Assembly: GCA_965369705.1 (NCBI GenBank)
Contig: CBDURF010000120.1
Location: 1-11,093 of the forward strand
DNA from: JAGLCY01 sp965369705
Lineage (GTDB): Bacteria > Krumholzibacteriota > Krumholzibacteriia > LZORAL124-64-63
Direction: 5' to 3'
Length of the DNA stretch: 11,093 bases
Shown: positions 1 to 7,976 of the stretch, one piece after another
Position numbering within the stretch: the first letter of the stretch is position 1
How the letters are laid out: every line of letters starts with the position of its first letter
The notes under the pieces: generated by a model
What the model saw: the letters and a program-made list of their open reading frames with translations, nothing else
The model's database searches: none
What the model was told of the DNA's origin: nothing
Position numbers and translations under genes: made by a program

Positions 1-1
1 C

Positions 2-3000
2 ATCACCACCAACACCTTCAACGGCACCTCGGTGGCCCAGTCCGACTACCGGACCGAGCACCTGGTCCGGGACATCAACGTCGCCGCCGCCCGGTTGGCC
101 CGCGAGGCAGCGGACGAATTCACGGCCGCCAATCCCGACCGGCCCCGCTTCGTGGCCGGTTCACTGGCGCCGACCAACCGCACCTGTTCCATCTCCCCGG
201 ACGTGAACAACCCCGGTTACCGCAACATCACCTTCGAGCAGCTGGTCACGGCCTACGGCGAAGAAGCGGAGGCCCTGCTCGACGGCGGGGTCGATATCCT
301 CATGGTGGAAACCATTTTCGACCCGCTCAACGCCAAGGCCGCCGTGTTCGCCGTCCGCGACCTGCTGCGCAAGCGAGGGCTTCACGATTTCCCGGTCTGG
401 GTCTCCGGCACCATCACCGACGCCAGCGGGCGTACCCTCACCGGTCAGACCCCCGAGGCCTTCTGGATCTCCCTGCGGCACGCCGACCCTGCCGTTTTCG
501 GTCTTAACTGCGCGCTGGGGGCCACCGCGATGCGTCCCTTCGTCGAGGAGATCTCCTGGGCCGCAGATACGCTGGTCTCGGCCCATCCCAACGCCGGTCT
601 GCCCAACGAACTGGGCGGCTACGACGAGACTCCCGAACAGATGGCCGGCATCCTGGCCGAGTTTGCCGAGGCGGGATTGCTGAACATCGCGGGGGGCTGC
701 TGCGGGACAACGCCCGCCTACATCAAGGCCATTGCCGAGGCGGTCGAGGGCATTCCGCCCCGGAAGGTGCCGGCGAAGAAATCGGGGACCTTCCTGGCGG
801 GCCTCGAACCGTTGCACATCGATGAGGATTCCCTGTTTGTCAACATCGGCGAACGGACCAACGTGGCGGGTAGCCGGAGATTCGCCCGTCTGATCCGCGA
901 CGGCAAGATGGAGGAAGCCCTTGAGGTGGGGCGCCAACAGGTGCGCGGCGGGGCCCAGATCATCGACGTGAACATGGATGACGCCATGCTCGAATCCGTC
1001 GAGGCGATGAGCACCTTCCTGAACGTGTTGGCCTCCGATCCCGAGGTGTCCCGGGTGCCGGTGATGATCGATTCGAGCCGGTGGGAGGTCATTGAGGCCG
1101 GTTTGCGGCGCATTCAGGGCAAGGGTGTGGTCAATTCCCTCAGTCTCAAGGACGGCGAGGACGAATTCCGCCGCCGCGCGCGCCTGGTCCGCCGCTACGG
1201 TGCGGCGGCCATCGTCATGGCTTTCGACGAGCAGGGCCAGGCCGACTCGCTGGAGCGCCGGATCGAGGTCTGTGGTCGGGCCTGGAAGATCCTGGTCGAG
1301 GAGGAGGGCTTTCCCGCCGAAGACGTGATCTTCGACCCCAACGTATTCGCCGTGGCCACCGGCCTTCCCGAACACGATGCCTACGCCGTGGATTTCATCG
1401 ACGCCTGCCGCGCGATCAAGGAGACGATGCCCGGCGCCCTGATCAGCGGCGGCATCAGCAATCTCAGCTTCAGTTTCCGGGGCAACGACACCGTGCGCGA
1501 GGCCATGCACTCGGTTTTCCTCTACCACGCCATCGCCGCGGGGATGGACATGGGCATCGTCAACGCGGGGCAGCTGGCCGTCTACGAGGAGATCGCGCCG
1601 GACCTGCTGGAGACGGTGGAGGACGTGATCCTCAACCGGCGCCCGGGCGCCACGGAGCGCCTGACGGAAATCGCCACTTCCACCGCCGGAAAGAAGAGCG
1701 AGCGCGAGGAGGATCTCCGCTGGCGCGAAAAGCCCGTGGGCGAACGGCTCGCGCACGCCCTGCTGACCGGCGAGGCGAATTACGTGGAAGAGGACACTCT
1801 GGTCGCCCTGGAGGAGCTGGGCGCCGCCCTGCAGGTCATCGAAGGACCTCTGATGGCCGGGCTGAACAAGGTCGGCGACCTGTTCGGGGCGGGCAAGATG
1901 TTCCTGCCCCAGGTGATCCGGTCGGCCCGGGTCATGAAGAAGGCCGTGACGGTTCTCGATCCCTATCTGGAGGCCATGAAGGACGGGGGCGCCCGCGTGG
2001 CCGGCAAGGTGCTGATGGCCACGGTGAAAGGCGACGTTCACGACATCGGCAAGAACATCGTGTCCGTGGTGCTGGGCTGCAACAATTACCAGATCATCGA
2101 TCTGGGCGTGATGGTTCCCGTGGATAGGATCATAGAAACGGCCAAGAAGGAGAAGGTGGACATCGTCGGGCTCAGCGGGTTGATCACCCCGTCCCTGGCC
2201 GAGATGACCCACGTGGCCCAGGAGATGGACCGGGCCGGGCTGGACATTCCCCTGCTGATCGGCGGCGCGACCACCAGCCGCGTCCACACCGCGGTGAAGA
2301 TCGCCCCGTTCTACGAGCCGGGCGTGTTCTACGTGCAGGATGCCTCCCGCGCCGTGTCGGTGATCGGCGCCTTGATCAATCCCGACACCCGCGAAGCCGC
2401 CGCCGCCAAGGTGCGCGAGGAATACGAAAAGGTGCGCCGGGAAAGGGAAGCGGCCGCCACGAAAAAGAAACTGATGCCGCTGAATGAAGCGAGGACCAAT
2501 GCCCTGGCTCTGGACTGGTCGGGATATGAACCTCCGCAGCCGGTCCGCCCCGGGATCCATGTCCTGGAGGACTTCGACCTTGCCGAACTGCGGCCCTACA
2601 TCGACTGGACCCCGTTTTTCCACACCTGGCGGCTGCCCGGCCGTTACCCGCGGATCTTCGATGATCCCGAAGCAGGGACCGAAGCCAGGCGACTGATGGA
2701 CGACGCTCAGGTCATCCTTGATGAGCTCATCACGGGCGGTGAGTTGAAGGCGGCCGCCGTCCTGGGTCTGTGGCCGGCCGAGCGCGACGGGGACGACCTG
2801 GTCCTGTTCACAGACGATCAACGCACCAGCGAACTACGCCGGGTGCCCTTCCTGCGCCAACAGCGCCGCAGCGCCGGCGCCAGGCCGAACCACAGCCTGG
2901 TCGATTTCGTGGCCTCCCGGGGATCCGGTCTCAGGGATTGGGTGGGCGGATTCGTGGTCACCGCGGGCCTGGGCGCCCGCGAGGCCTCAGCCAGGCGGGA

Positions 3001-3442
3001 AGCCGACGACGACGATTACCGCTCGATCATGGTCAAGGCCTTGGCCGACCGCCTCGCCGAAGCCTTCGCGGAGTATCTGCACCTGAAGGTCAGGCGTGAT
3101 TATTGGGGCTACGCCCCCGATGAGAGCCTCGACAACGAGGAACTGGTCGAGGAAAAATACCGCGGCATCCGGCCGGCTCCGGGTTATCCCGCCTGTCCGG
3201 ACCACCTTGCGAAGAAGTTCCTCTTCGAGTTGCTTGATGCGGAAGCTAAGACCGGCGTCGTTCTGACGGAAAACTGCGCCATGGAGCCCGCCGCGAGCGT
3301 GGCCGGCTGGTATTTCAGTCATCCGGAATCACATTATTTCGGGCTGGGCCGCATCAACCGCGACCAGGTGGTCGACTACGCCGCCCGCGCGGGCATCAGC
3401 GAAGAAGAGGCCGCCGCCTGGCTGGTGGCGAACCTGGGCTGA
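2..3442 (+). CDS. metH: Methionine synthase, cobalamin-dependent (5' end cut off by window)
   Basis: It transfers a methyl group from 5-methyltetrahydrofolate through cobalamin to homocysteine, giving methionine in the cytoplasm. The reading frame is already open at base 2; comparison with the remembered E. coli protein suggests about 80 N-terminal residues are missing, so the GTG at 32 is internal. All four modules are visible in order. The homocysteine domain has zinc-ligand cysteines at codons 509-511 (GLNCALG) and 698-703 (GGCCGTTP). The pterin domain follows from about base 840 (NIGERTNVAGS, then IDSSRWEV, AFDEQGQAD and SFSFRGND). The B12 domain has the cobalt-ligating histidine at 2039-2041 in GDVHDIGKN, plus SGLITPS and GGATTS. 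The C-terminal AdoMet-dependent reactivation domain has DWTPFF, RPAPGYPACPD and GWYFSHPE. No key residue looks lost. The gene ends 25 bp before metF, so the two are probably co-transcribed. Promoter and any B12 riboswitch lie outside the window. Confidence 0.98.
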   Translation: MTTNTFNGTSVAQSDYRTEHLVRDINVAAARLAREAADEFTAANPDRPRFVAGSLAPTNRTCSISPDVNNPGYRNITFEQLVTAYGEEAEALLDGGVDILMVETIFDPLNAKAAVFAVRDLLRKRGLHDFPVWVSGTITDASGRTLTGQTPEAFWISLRHADPAVFGLNCALGATAMRPFVEEISWAADTLVSAHPNAGLPNELGGYDETPEQMAGILAEFAEAGLLNIAGGCCGTTPAYIKAIAEAVEGIPPRKVPAKKSGTFLAGLEPLHIDEDSLFVNIGERTNVAGSRRFARLIRDGKMEEALEVGRQQVRGGAQIIDVNMDDAMLESVEAMSTFLNVLASDPEVSRVPVMIDSSRWEVIEAGLRRIQGKGVVNSLSLKDGEDEFRRRARLVRRYGAAAIVMAFDEQGQADSLERRIEVCGRAWKILVEEEGFPAEDVIFDPNVFAVATGLPEHDAYAVDFIDACRAIKETMPGALISGGISNLSFSFRGNDTVREAMHSVFLYHAIAAGMDMGIVNAGQLAVYEEIAPDLLETVEDVILNRRPGATERLTEIATSTAGKKSEREEDLRWREKPVGERLAHALLTGEANYVEEDTLVALEELGAALQVIEGPLMAGLNKVGDLFGAGKMFLPQVIRSARVMKKAVTVLDPYLEAMKDGGARVAGKVLMATVKGDVHDIGKNIVSVVLGCNNYQIIDLGVMVPVDRIIETAKKEKVDIVGLSGLITPSLAEMTHVAQEMDRAGLDIPLLIGGATTSRVHTAVKIAPFYEPGVFYVQDASRAVSVIGALINPDTREAAAAKVREEYEKVRREREAAATKKKLMPLNEARTNALALDWSGYEPPQPVRPGIHVLEDFDLAELRPYIDWTPFFHTWRLPGRYPRIFDDPEAGTEARRLMDDAQVILDELITGGELKAAAVLGLWPAERDGDDLVLFTDDQRTSELRRVPFLRQQRRSAGARPNHSLVDFVASRGSGLRDWVGGFVVTAGLGAREASARREADDDDYRSIMVKALADRLAEAFAEYLHLKVRRDYWGYAPDESLDNEELVEEKYRGIRPAPGYPACPDHLAKKFLFELLDAEAKTGVVLTENCAMEPAASVAGWYFSHPESHYFGLGRINRDQVVDYAARAGISEEEAAAWLVANLG

Positions 3443-3467
3443 ACCACAGGAATCCGAAAGAGGACCC

Positions 3468-4412
3468 ATGCATGTAACCGAGCATCTGGAAAAGGCCGAC
3501 AAGCCACTTTTCAGCTTCGAGATCATTCCGCCGCCGCGGGGCAAGACGGTGCGTGACATCATCGACATGGTCGAGCAGATCGCCCCGGTGAATCCCCCGT
3601 TCATCGACGTGACCAGCCATATGGCCGAAGCCGTTTACGAGGAGCAGGCGGACGGCTCGATCAAGCGCCGGGTCAAGAAAAAGCGGCCGGGCACGATCAG
3701 CATCTGCGGCATCATCCAGAACCGCTACGGGATCGATACGGTGCCCCATCTGCTGTGCACCGGGTTCACGCGCGAGGAAACCGAGGACGCGACCATCGAG
3801 CTGAACTACCTGGGCATCCACAACGTGCTGGCGATCCGCGGGGACGAATCCAACTACAACAAGGTATTGAGCTCGGGGCGGACCCGGAACATCTACACCA
3901 GCGATCTGGTCAAGCAGCTCATCGACCTGCGCGAAGCCAGGTTCCTGGACGATATCGCCAACAGCGAACCCATCAACTTCTGCATCGGGGTGGGAGGCTA
4001 TCCCGAAAAGCACGTCGAGGCCCCCAACCTGAAGACCGACATCACGTATCTGAAAGCCAAGGTCGACGCGGGCGCGGACTACATCGTGACCCAGATGTTC
4101 TTCGACAACGTCGCTTTCCACCAGTATGTGAAGCTGTGTCGCCAGGCGGGCATCAAGGTTCCGATCATTCCGGGCATCAAACTCATCGACGGTGTGCGCC
4201 AGTTGAACACGCTGCCCAAGCACTTCCACGTCACCATCCCGGACGACCTGGTGGACGAGATCATGGAGTCTCCGAAAAACGTCAAGGAAATCGGCCGCGC
4301 CTGGGGCAGGAAACAAGTGGAGGAACTGCTGGGCGCAGGCGTGGATTGCGTTCATTTCTACGTGATGAACGATGCTTCGCCTGCGGTGGAAATCATCCGG
4401 GAACTTACGTGA
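3468..4412 (+). CDS. metF: 5,10-methylenetetrahydrofolate reductase
   Basis: This FAD enzyme reduces 5,10-methylene-THF to 5-methyl-THF, the methyl donor consumed by MetH encoded just upstream. The 314-residue product is slightly longer than the E. coli enzyme. It starts with the typical strand FSFEIIPP, whose Glu18 corresponds to the catalytic glutamate. AIRGDES carries Asp126 (the flavin-tuning aspartate region), and TQMFFD carries Gln209 (folate contact). Further matches are CIGVGGYPEKHVEAP and PIIPGIKLI. A basic stretch, KRRVKKKRPG, occupies residues ~67-76. The overall wording, including MHVTEHLEKA and HLLCTGFTREETE, resembles Bacteroidetes-type MetF more than the E. coli protein, from memory. 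The ATG is preceded by GAGGA at 3460-3464, rather close to the start. The 25-bp gap to metH implies one operon. A 6-bp stem 29 bp past the stop may mark the transcript end. Confidence 0.96.
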   Translation: MHVTEHLEKADKPLFSFEIIPPPRGKTVRDIIDMVEQIAPVNPPFIDVTSHMAEAVYEEQADGSIKRRVKKKRPGTISICGIIQNRYGIDTVPHLLCTGFTREETEDATIELNYLGIHNVLAIRGDESNYNKVLSSGRTRNIYTSDLVKQLIDLREARFLDDIANSEPINFCIGVGGYPEKHVEAPNLKTDITYLKAKVDAGADYIVTQMFFDNVAFHQYVKLCRQAGIKVPIIPGIKLIDGVRQLNTLPKHFHVTIPDDLVDEIMESPKNVKEIGRAWGRKQVEELLGAGVDCVHFYVMNDASPAVEIIRELT

Positions 4413-4440
4413 GGGGCGTTTCAAGCCTCGATAATTCGGT

Positions 4441-4459
4441 TGCGGATCAAGGTTCCGCA
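4441..4459 (+). terminator. Hairpin after metF, possible transcript end
   Basis: TGCGGA (4441-4446) and TCCGCA (4454-4459) are a perfect 6-bp inverted repeat with a 7-nt loop, 29 bp after the metF stop. There is no T-run behind it, so it is not a classical intrinsic terminator. It could be a weak or Rho-assisted end, or part of the adjoining palindromic element, with whose left arm it shares base 4459. Confidence 0.3.
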
Positions 4460-4523
4460 TTGTAGGGTTCTCACCGGTAGCCCATGCTGGAGCGCACGGC
4501 CACAAGGATGTGGCCTCTACAAT
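4459..4523. repeat. Nested palindromic element (MITE/REP-like) or structured leader RNA
   Basis: The outer arms ATTGTAG (4459-4465) and CTACAAT (4517-4523) are perfect 7-bp inverted repeats. Inside the right half is a perfect 7-bp hairpin, GGCCACA (4498-4504), loop AGGA, TGTGGCC (4509-4515). A weaker hairpin may form at 4474-4490 (CCGGTA against TGCTGG, with G-U pairs). The whole could fold as a three-way junction. The three bases CGC lie directly outside both arms (4456-4458 and 4524-4526), which would fit a short target-site duplication but could be chance. Position: between metF and the GGDEF/EAL gene, ending 26 bp before the preferred start codon. It may be a short non-autonomous mobile element or a cis-acting RNA; I recognise no known riboswitch in it. 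Confidence 0.6.
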
Positions 4524-4549
4524 CGCTGAAGGGATTCAGGACGCGCACC

Positions 4550-6289
4550 ATGTCCCCAGATCCACAAGTATGCCGCCTGTTGTACCTGCACCGGGACCCG
4601 GCCTTGGCCGACCGAATCCGCGGTCTGCTGGGGTGCGCCGGTTACCCGGACACCGAAGCGGACTTCCGGGTGGCCCACCTGACCCATCTCAACGACGCGC
4701 TAACCTACCTGAAGATCAGCCCGGTGGATCTGGTCCTGGTCGGGCCCGATCCGACGGGTTCCGGCCTGGAGGAATCCATTGGTGAGTTGAGCGCCGTTCA
4801 TCCCGAAATACCCGTCGTCGCCCTGCTGACCTCGCCGACCAACGAGGAGCGGAACGCGGTCCGCAAGGCGGGGGCCCGGGAATGTCTGTCGGCGGATGAA
4901 TTCGACTACCAGATCTGGACGCGGACCTTCGAGTTCTGCCGGCGGGAAATGACCCTCAGCCGGGAGCTGGCCGAGGTCACCGCCCGGCTGGACTGGTTGG
5001 TGCACATGGACTCACTGACCGACCTGTTGAACCGGAAGGGCATGGAACGGTCCATCAGGGACGAACTGGCCCGCTGCCGCCGGGAAGGCGAAGAACTCCT
5101 GATCCTGCTGGTGGACCTGGACGACTTCTCCCGCGTCAACGCCACCATGGGCCACGGCGTGGGGGACCTGGTGCTGGTGGGCGCGGCCCGCCGCATCAAG
5201 GAATCGGTCCGCCAGAAGGACCGGGTCGGGCGCTACGGAACCGATCGTTTCGTGATCATGCTGCCCGAAACCGATATGGCCACCGGAGAAGTCATCGCTG
5301 AAAAGATCCGCCTGGCCATCACCCGTGACGTGATCAAGGCCGGCGGGCAGTCGATCACCACGACCGCGAGCCTGGGATTGACCGCAATCAGTCCCACTTC
5401 CCTGTCCTTCGACGAAGTGCTGGCCAAAGCCCACTTCGTTCTCCAGCGCAGCAAGCTCAAGGGCAAGAACCGGGTGGCCCGGGCGGCCAGCTTGGAGGAA
5501 GTCGGCATGATCCGCCCCGTGGCGGCGGGGCCGGAAATGGTGCGCGCCCTTTTGAGGGGCAACGTGCTCGAGGTTTCCAGCCAGCCGATCGTCAACCTCG
5601 CCGATGGTCGTATCGTCTCGCGCGAGATGCTGATCCGAGGGCCAGAGGGGCCCCTGCGTCGTCCCGACAACCTGTTCAGCTTCTGCCAGGAGAACGACAT
5701 TACCACCGCGGTGGATCTTCGCTGTTTGAAATTGTGCGCTGCTGCTGCGGGACGTCTTGGCGCCAAGGGACATTTCCATGTGAACATCATGCCGGCCACC
5801 CTGCTGCAGACCGAGGCGGAAGAACTGATCCGCGTGCTCAGCGGCAACGGCACCGACGGCCAGTGCTGCCTCGAAATCAGTGAACAGCAACTGCTGGGCG
5901 ACCCCTCGGTGCTGGTGCCCCCGGTCCGGGCCATGCAGGCCGCGGGCATCAGGATCGCCATCGACGACGTGGGCTTCGGCAACAGCTGCCTCGAGGGCCT
6001 GATCATGTTGCATCCGCAGGTGATGAAAATCGACAAGCGCCTGGTCCGCGGCCTTGCGGTCGATCCGGAAACGCGCAAGGCCCTGGCGCGGTTGCTGAAG
6101 GTGGCCGACGTGCTGGAGGCCGAGGTCGTGGCCGAGGGCATCGAGAATACCGAGGATTTCCACATCCTGGTGGACATGGGTGTGCGCCTGGGGCAGGGCT
6201 ACCTGTTCGGCCGGCCCTGCATGTGTTCACCGGATCCGGTCATGAACGGGAAGAAGAAGGAAAAATCCGGCGCTAGGGCGAAAACCTAA
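4550..6289 (+). CDS. Pseudo-receiver / degenerate GGDEF / EAL protein, probable c-di-GMP phosphodiesterase
   Basis: A 579-residue cytoplasmic protein with no membrane segments. Residues ~7-125 look like a CheY-type receiver, but the phospho-acceptor position reads DLVLVGPDP with no Asp in the acceptor slot, and the usual acidic pocket and lysine are absent: a pseudo-receiver. Residues ~150-315 are a GGDEF domain (DSLTDLLNR; D189, N197 and D206 kept). Its signature at 230-234 is GTDRF instead of GGDEF, losing the catalytic glutamate, while the inhibitory RxxD site is intact (R221-D224, five residues upstream). Residues ~335-565 are an EAL domain: E359 (EMLIR), N412, E442 (EISE), D472-D473 (DDVGFG), K493 (KID), E529 (AEGIE) and GQGYLFGRP, so c-di-GMP hydrolysis is expected. 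A longer frame opens at 4484 inside the palindromic element. The ATG at 4550 is preferred because AGGA (4538-4541) sits 8 nt before it. The stop overlaps that of the convergent lyase gene. Confidence 0.93.
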   Translation: MSPDPQVCRLLYLHRDPALADRIRGLLGCAGYPDTEADFRVAHLTHLNDALTYLKISPVDLVLVGPDPTGSGLEESIGELSAVHPEIPVVALLTSPTNEERNAVRKAGARECLSADEFDYQIWTRTFEFCRREMTLSRELAEVTARLDWLVHMDSLTDLLNRKGMERSIRDELARCRREGEELLILLVDLDDFSRVNATMGHGVGDLVLVGAARRIKESVRQKDRVGRYGTDRFVIMLPETDMATGEVIAEKIRLAITRDVIKAGGQSITTTASLGLTAISPTSLSFDEVLAKAHFVLQRSKLKGKNRVARAASLEEVGMIRPVAAGPEMVRALLRGNVLEVSSQPIVNLADGRIVSREMLIRGPEGPLRRPDNLFSFCQENDITTAVDLRCLKLCAAAAGRLGAKGHFHVNIMPATLLQTEAEELIRVLSGNGTDGQCCLEISEQQLLGDPSVLVPPVRAMQAAGIRIAIDDVGFGNSCLEGLIMLHPQVMKIDKRLVRGLAVDPETRKALARLLKVADVLEAEVVAEGIENTEDFHILVDMGVRLGQGYLFGRPCMCSPDPVMNGKKKEKSGARAKT

Positions 6290-7812
6290 TCCGCCAGGTC
6301 CCCGATCTCCTTTTCCACCGCCTCGAGAATCGCGCCGGATTCTACCAGTTCCTTCATCACCGTGTGGTCGGGGTACAGCGACCGGTCCTCGTCCAGGAAC
6401 TCCACTTTGCCCCTGATGACCTTTCGAGCGATATCGACGCCCCGGCCCGGCTGGAAGTCCCGCAGGTCAAGGGCCTGGGCCGCGCCCATGAATTCGATAC
6501 CCAGGATCCCGTAGGCGTTGTCGAGGATCTGCTGGTTCTTCAGCGCGGTGTTCATGCCCATGGATACGAAATCCTCCTGATCGGCGGCCGCGGGGATCGA
6601 GGCCACCGCGGCGGGGGCGGACAGGATGCGCTGTTCGACGATCAGGCTGTCGGCGGTGTACTGGCTGAGCATCATGCCGCTGAACATGCCGGCGCCCTTC
6701 GTCAAGAAGGCCGGCAGTCCGGCGCTCAGGGCGGGGTTCAACATCCGGTTCAGCCGCCGCTCGGAAAGAACGCTGATCATGGTGATCGCCTGGCCGGCCA
6801 TCTCCATGGGGAGGGAGACGGGTGAGCCCTGGAAATTTGCCCCTGTCTGGAAGGTGCCCGTTTCCGGGAAGTAGATGGGATTATCGCCCACGCCGTTCAG
6901 CTCGATCTCGACCTGGCTGCGGGCGTAGGCCACCGCGTCGCGGGCCGCGCCGATGACCTGTGGTGTCGAGCGCATGGAATAGGCGTCCTGCACGCGGGTC
7001 TTGACCTTGCCGCTCAACAGGTCGCTGCCTTCGAAGCACCGGCGGATGGTTGCGGCGCTGCGGATGGCGCCCGCGAAGCCCCGCACCTGGTGCAGAGGCG
7101 CCTCGTAGGGTTTCATGTTGGCGAGCAGGGCCTCCAGCGACATGGCGGCGGCGATCTCGGCCTGTTTCAGCCAGCGCTCCATATCGTACAGGTGGATGGC
7201 GCTCATGGCCGTCAGCAGGTTCGAGCCGTTGATGGTGGCCAGGCCGTCGCGGGCCTCCAGGCCGGGCACGGGAATGCCGGCGCGGTCCAGGGCCTCGGCC
7301 CCGTCGAGCAGTTCGCCCTGGAAGTAGGCCCGGCCCTCGCCCATCAGCAGCAGGGCCACCTGGGCCATGGGAGCGAGGTCGCCGCTGGCGCCCACCGAAC
7401 CCTTCTGGCAGACGAACGGCGTCACTCCCTTGTTGAGCATCGCCACGAGGGTCTGGGTGATTTCCGGCCGGCAGGCCGAGCGGCCGTGGGCATGCACGTT
7501 GATGCGTCCGGCCATGGCCCCGCGCACGTACTCGATGGGCGCGGGATCGCCGATACCCGCGGCGTGGTTGTAGATCAGGTATTTCTGGAATTGGCGCACC
7601 TGATCACCCTCAAGTACGATCTCGCTGAACTCGCCGATTCCCGTGTTGACGCCGTACATGATCTCGTTGGCGTCGAGCTTTTCATTCAGCAGGGCGCGGC
7701 ACTTCTGGATACGCTCCAGTGCCGTTTGGGGCAGTTCGACCTGCTCGCCGTGGCGGGCGATCGCCACCACCTTGTCGATGGTGAGTTGTGAACCGTCAAG
7801 GATGATGGCCAT
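6286..7812 (-). CDS. hutH: Histidine ammonia-lyase family enzyme (aromatic amino acid lyase)
   Basis: The predicted reaction is non-oxidative removal of ammonia from L-histidine to give urocanate. The 508-residue length is normal for HAL. Ala142-Ser143-Gly144 (GSVGASGDLAP) form the MIO electrophile, at the same numbers as in Pseudomonas HAL. Other active-site residues are kept: Tyr53 (YGVNTG), His83 (NHAAGIG), Asn195 (NGSN), Tyr278 and Arg281 (AYSMRSTPQ), Phe327 and Glu413 (DQEDFVSMG). His83 and Glu413 favour histidine over phenylalanine or tyrosine. The C-terminal third is less like textbook HutH and recalls a HAL-annotated branch in Chlorobi/Bacteroidetes-like bacteria. AGGAG (7820-7824, - strand) lies 7 nt before the ATG. 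No hutU, hutI or hutG is in view, so substrate and pathway are inferred; another aromatic amino acid or an aminomutase role is possible. Its TAG overlaps the TAA of the convergent EAL gene. Confidence 0.9.
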   Translation of the reverse strand: MAIILDGSQLTIDKVVAIARHGEQVELPQTALERIQKCRALLNEKLDANEIMYGVNTGIGEFSEIVLEGDQVRQFQKYLIYNHAAGIGDPAPIEYVRGAMAGRINVHAHGRSACRPEITQTLVAMLNKGVTPFVCQKGSVGASGDLAPMAQVALLLMGEGRAYFQGELLDGAEALDRAGIPVPGLEARDGLATINGSNLLTAMSAIHLYDMERWLKQAEIAAAMSLEALLANMKPYEAPLHQVRGFAGAIRSAATIRRCFEGSDLLSGKVKTRVQDAYSMRSTPQVIGAARDAVAYARSQVEIELNGVGDNPIYFPETGTFQTGANFQGSPVSLPMEMAGQAITMISVLSERRLNRMLNPALSAGLPAFLTKGAGMFSGMMLSQYTADSLIVEQRILSAPAAVASIPAAADQEDFVSMGMNTALKNQQILDNAYGILGIEFMGAAQALDLRDFQPGRGVDIARKVIRGKVEFLDEDRSLYPDHTVMKELVESGAILEAVEKEIGDLAD

Positions 7813-7860
7813 CGAGGGTCTCCTTGCAAGGGTATCTGAGGTCGTGGAATCACACCCCCA

Positions 7861-7874
7861 AAAATGTTCATTTT
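7861..7874. promoter_or_regulatory. 14-nt inverted repeat, candidate operator between hutH and gmd
   Basis: AAAATG and CATTTT form a perfect inverted repeat around a TT centre. It is an A+T-rich patch inside G+C-rich DNA, in the 164-bp divergent region between the two start codons, ending 8 bp before the proposed gmd -35 box. Size and symmetry suit a dimeric regulator, but no regulator is identified. Confidence 0.35.
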
Positions 7875-7882
7875 CCGGGCAC

Positions 7883-7911
7883 TTGTCCAGCGGGCAAAGG
7901 CGATGTAGATT
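7883..7911 (+). promoter_or_regulatory. Candidate sigma-70-type promoter for gmd
   Basis: TTGTCC (7883-7888) and TAGATT (7906-7911) each match the consensus at four of six positions with the optimal 17-bp spacer. Transcription would begin near 7918, giving a leader of about 60 nt. That leader contains a 5-bp hairpin, ACGGG-TTT-CCCGT (7932-7944). No equally good box was found for hutH on the other strand. Confidence 0.4.
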
Positions 7912-7976
7912 TCAGAAGAACCGCGGCTGGGACGGGTTTCCCGTGGCTTGGGTGGGATATACCATTGGAGAGGCAC

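Noticed and set aside
161..2821. An 886-codon open frame antisense to metH
   Set aside because: It lies wholly opposite a certain gene, its product is rich in His, Gly, Asp and Gln without domain motifs, and such frames are expected opposite G+C-rich codon usage.
3396..4505. A 369-codon open frame antisense to metF
   Set aside because: Same compositional artefact; it overlaps metF completely and runs into the palindromic element.
4459..4523. c-di-GMP riboswitch in front of the EAL gene
   Set aside because: The conserved sequence blocks I know for the class I and II c-di-GMP riboswitches are not present; only hairpins are seen.
4484..4549. Upstream start (ATG 4484) for the GGDEF/EAL gene
   Set aside because: The extra 22 residues would be encoded by the palindromic element; no Shine-Dalgarno precedes it, whereas ATG 4550 has AGGA at 8 nt.
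5012..6163. Long antisense frames (383 and 314 codons) under the GGDEF/EAL gene
   Set aside because: Shadows of the coding strand; the translated sequences show no recognisable motif and there is no ribosome binding site.
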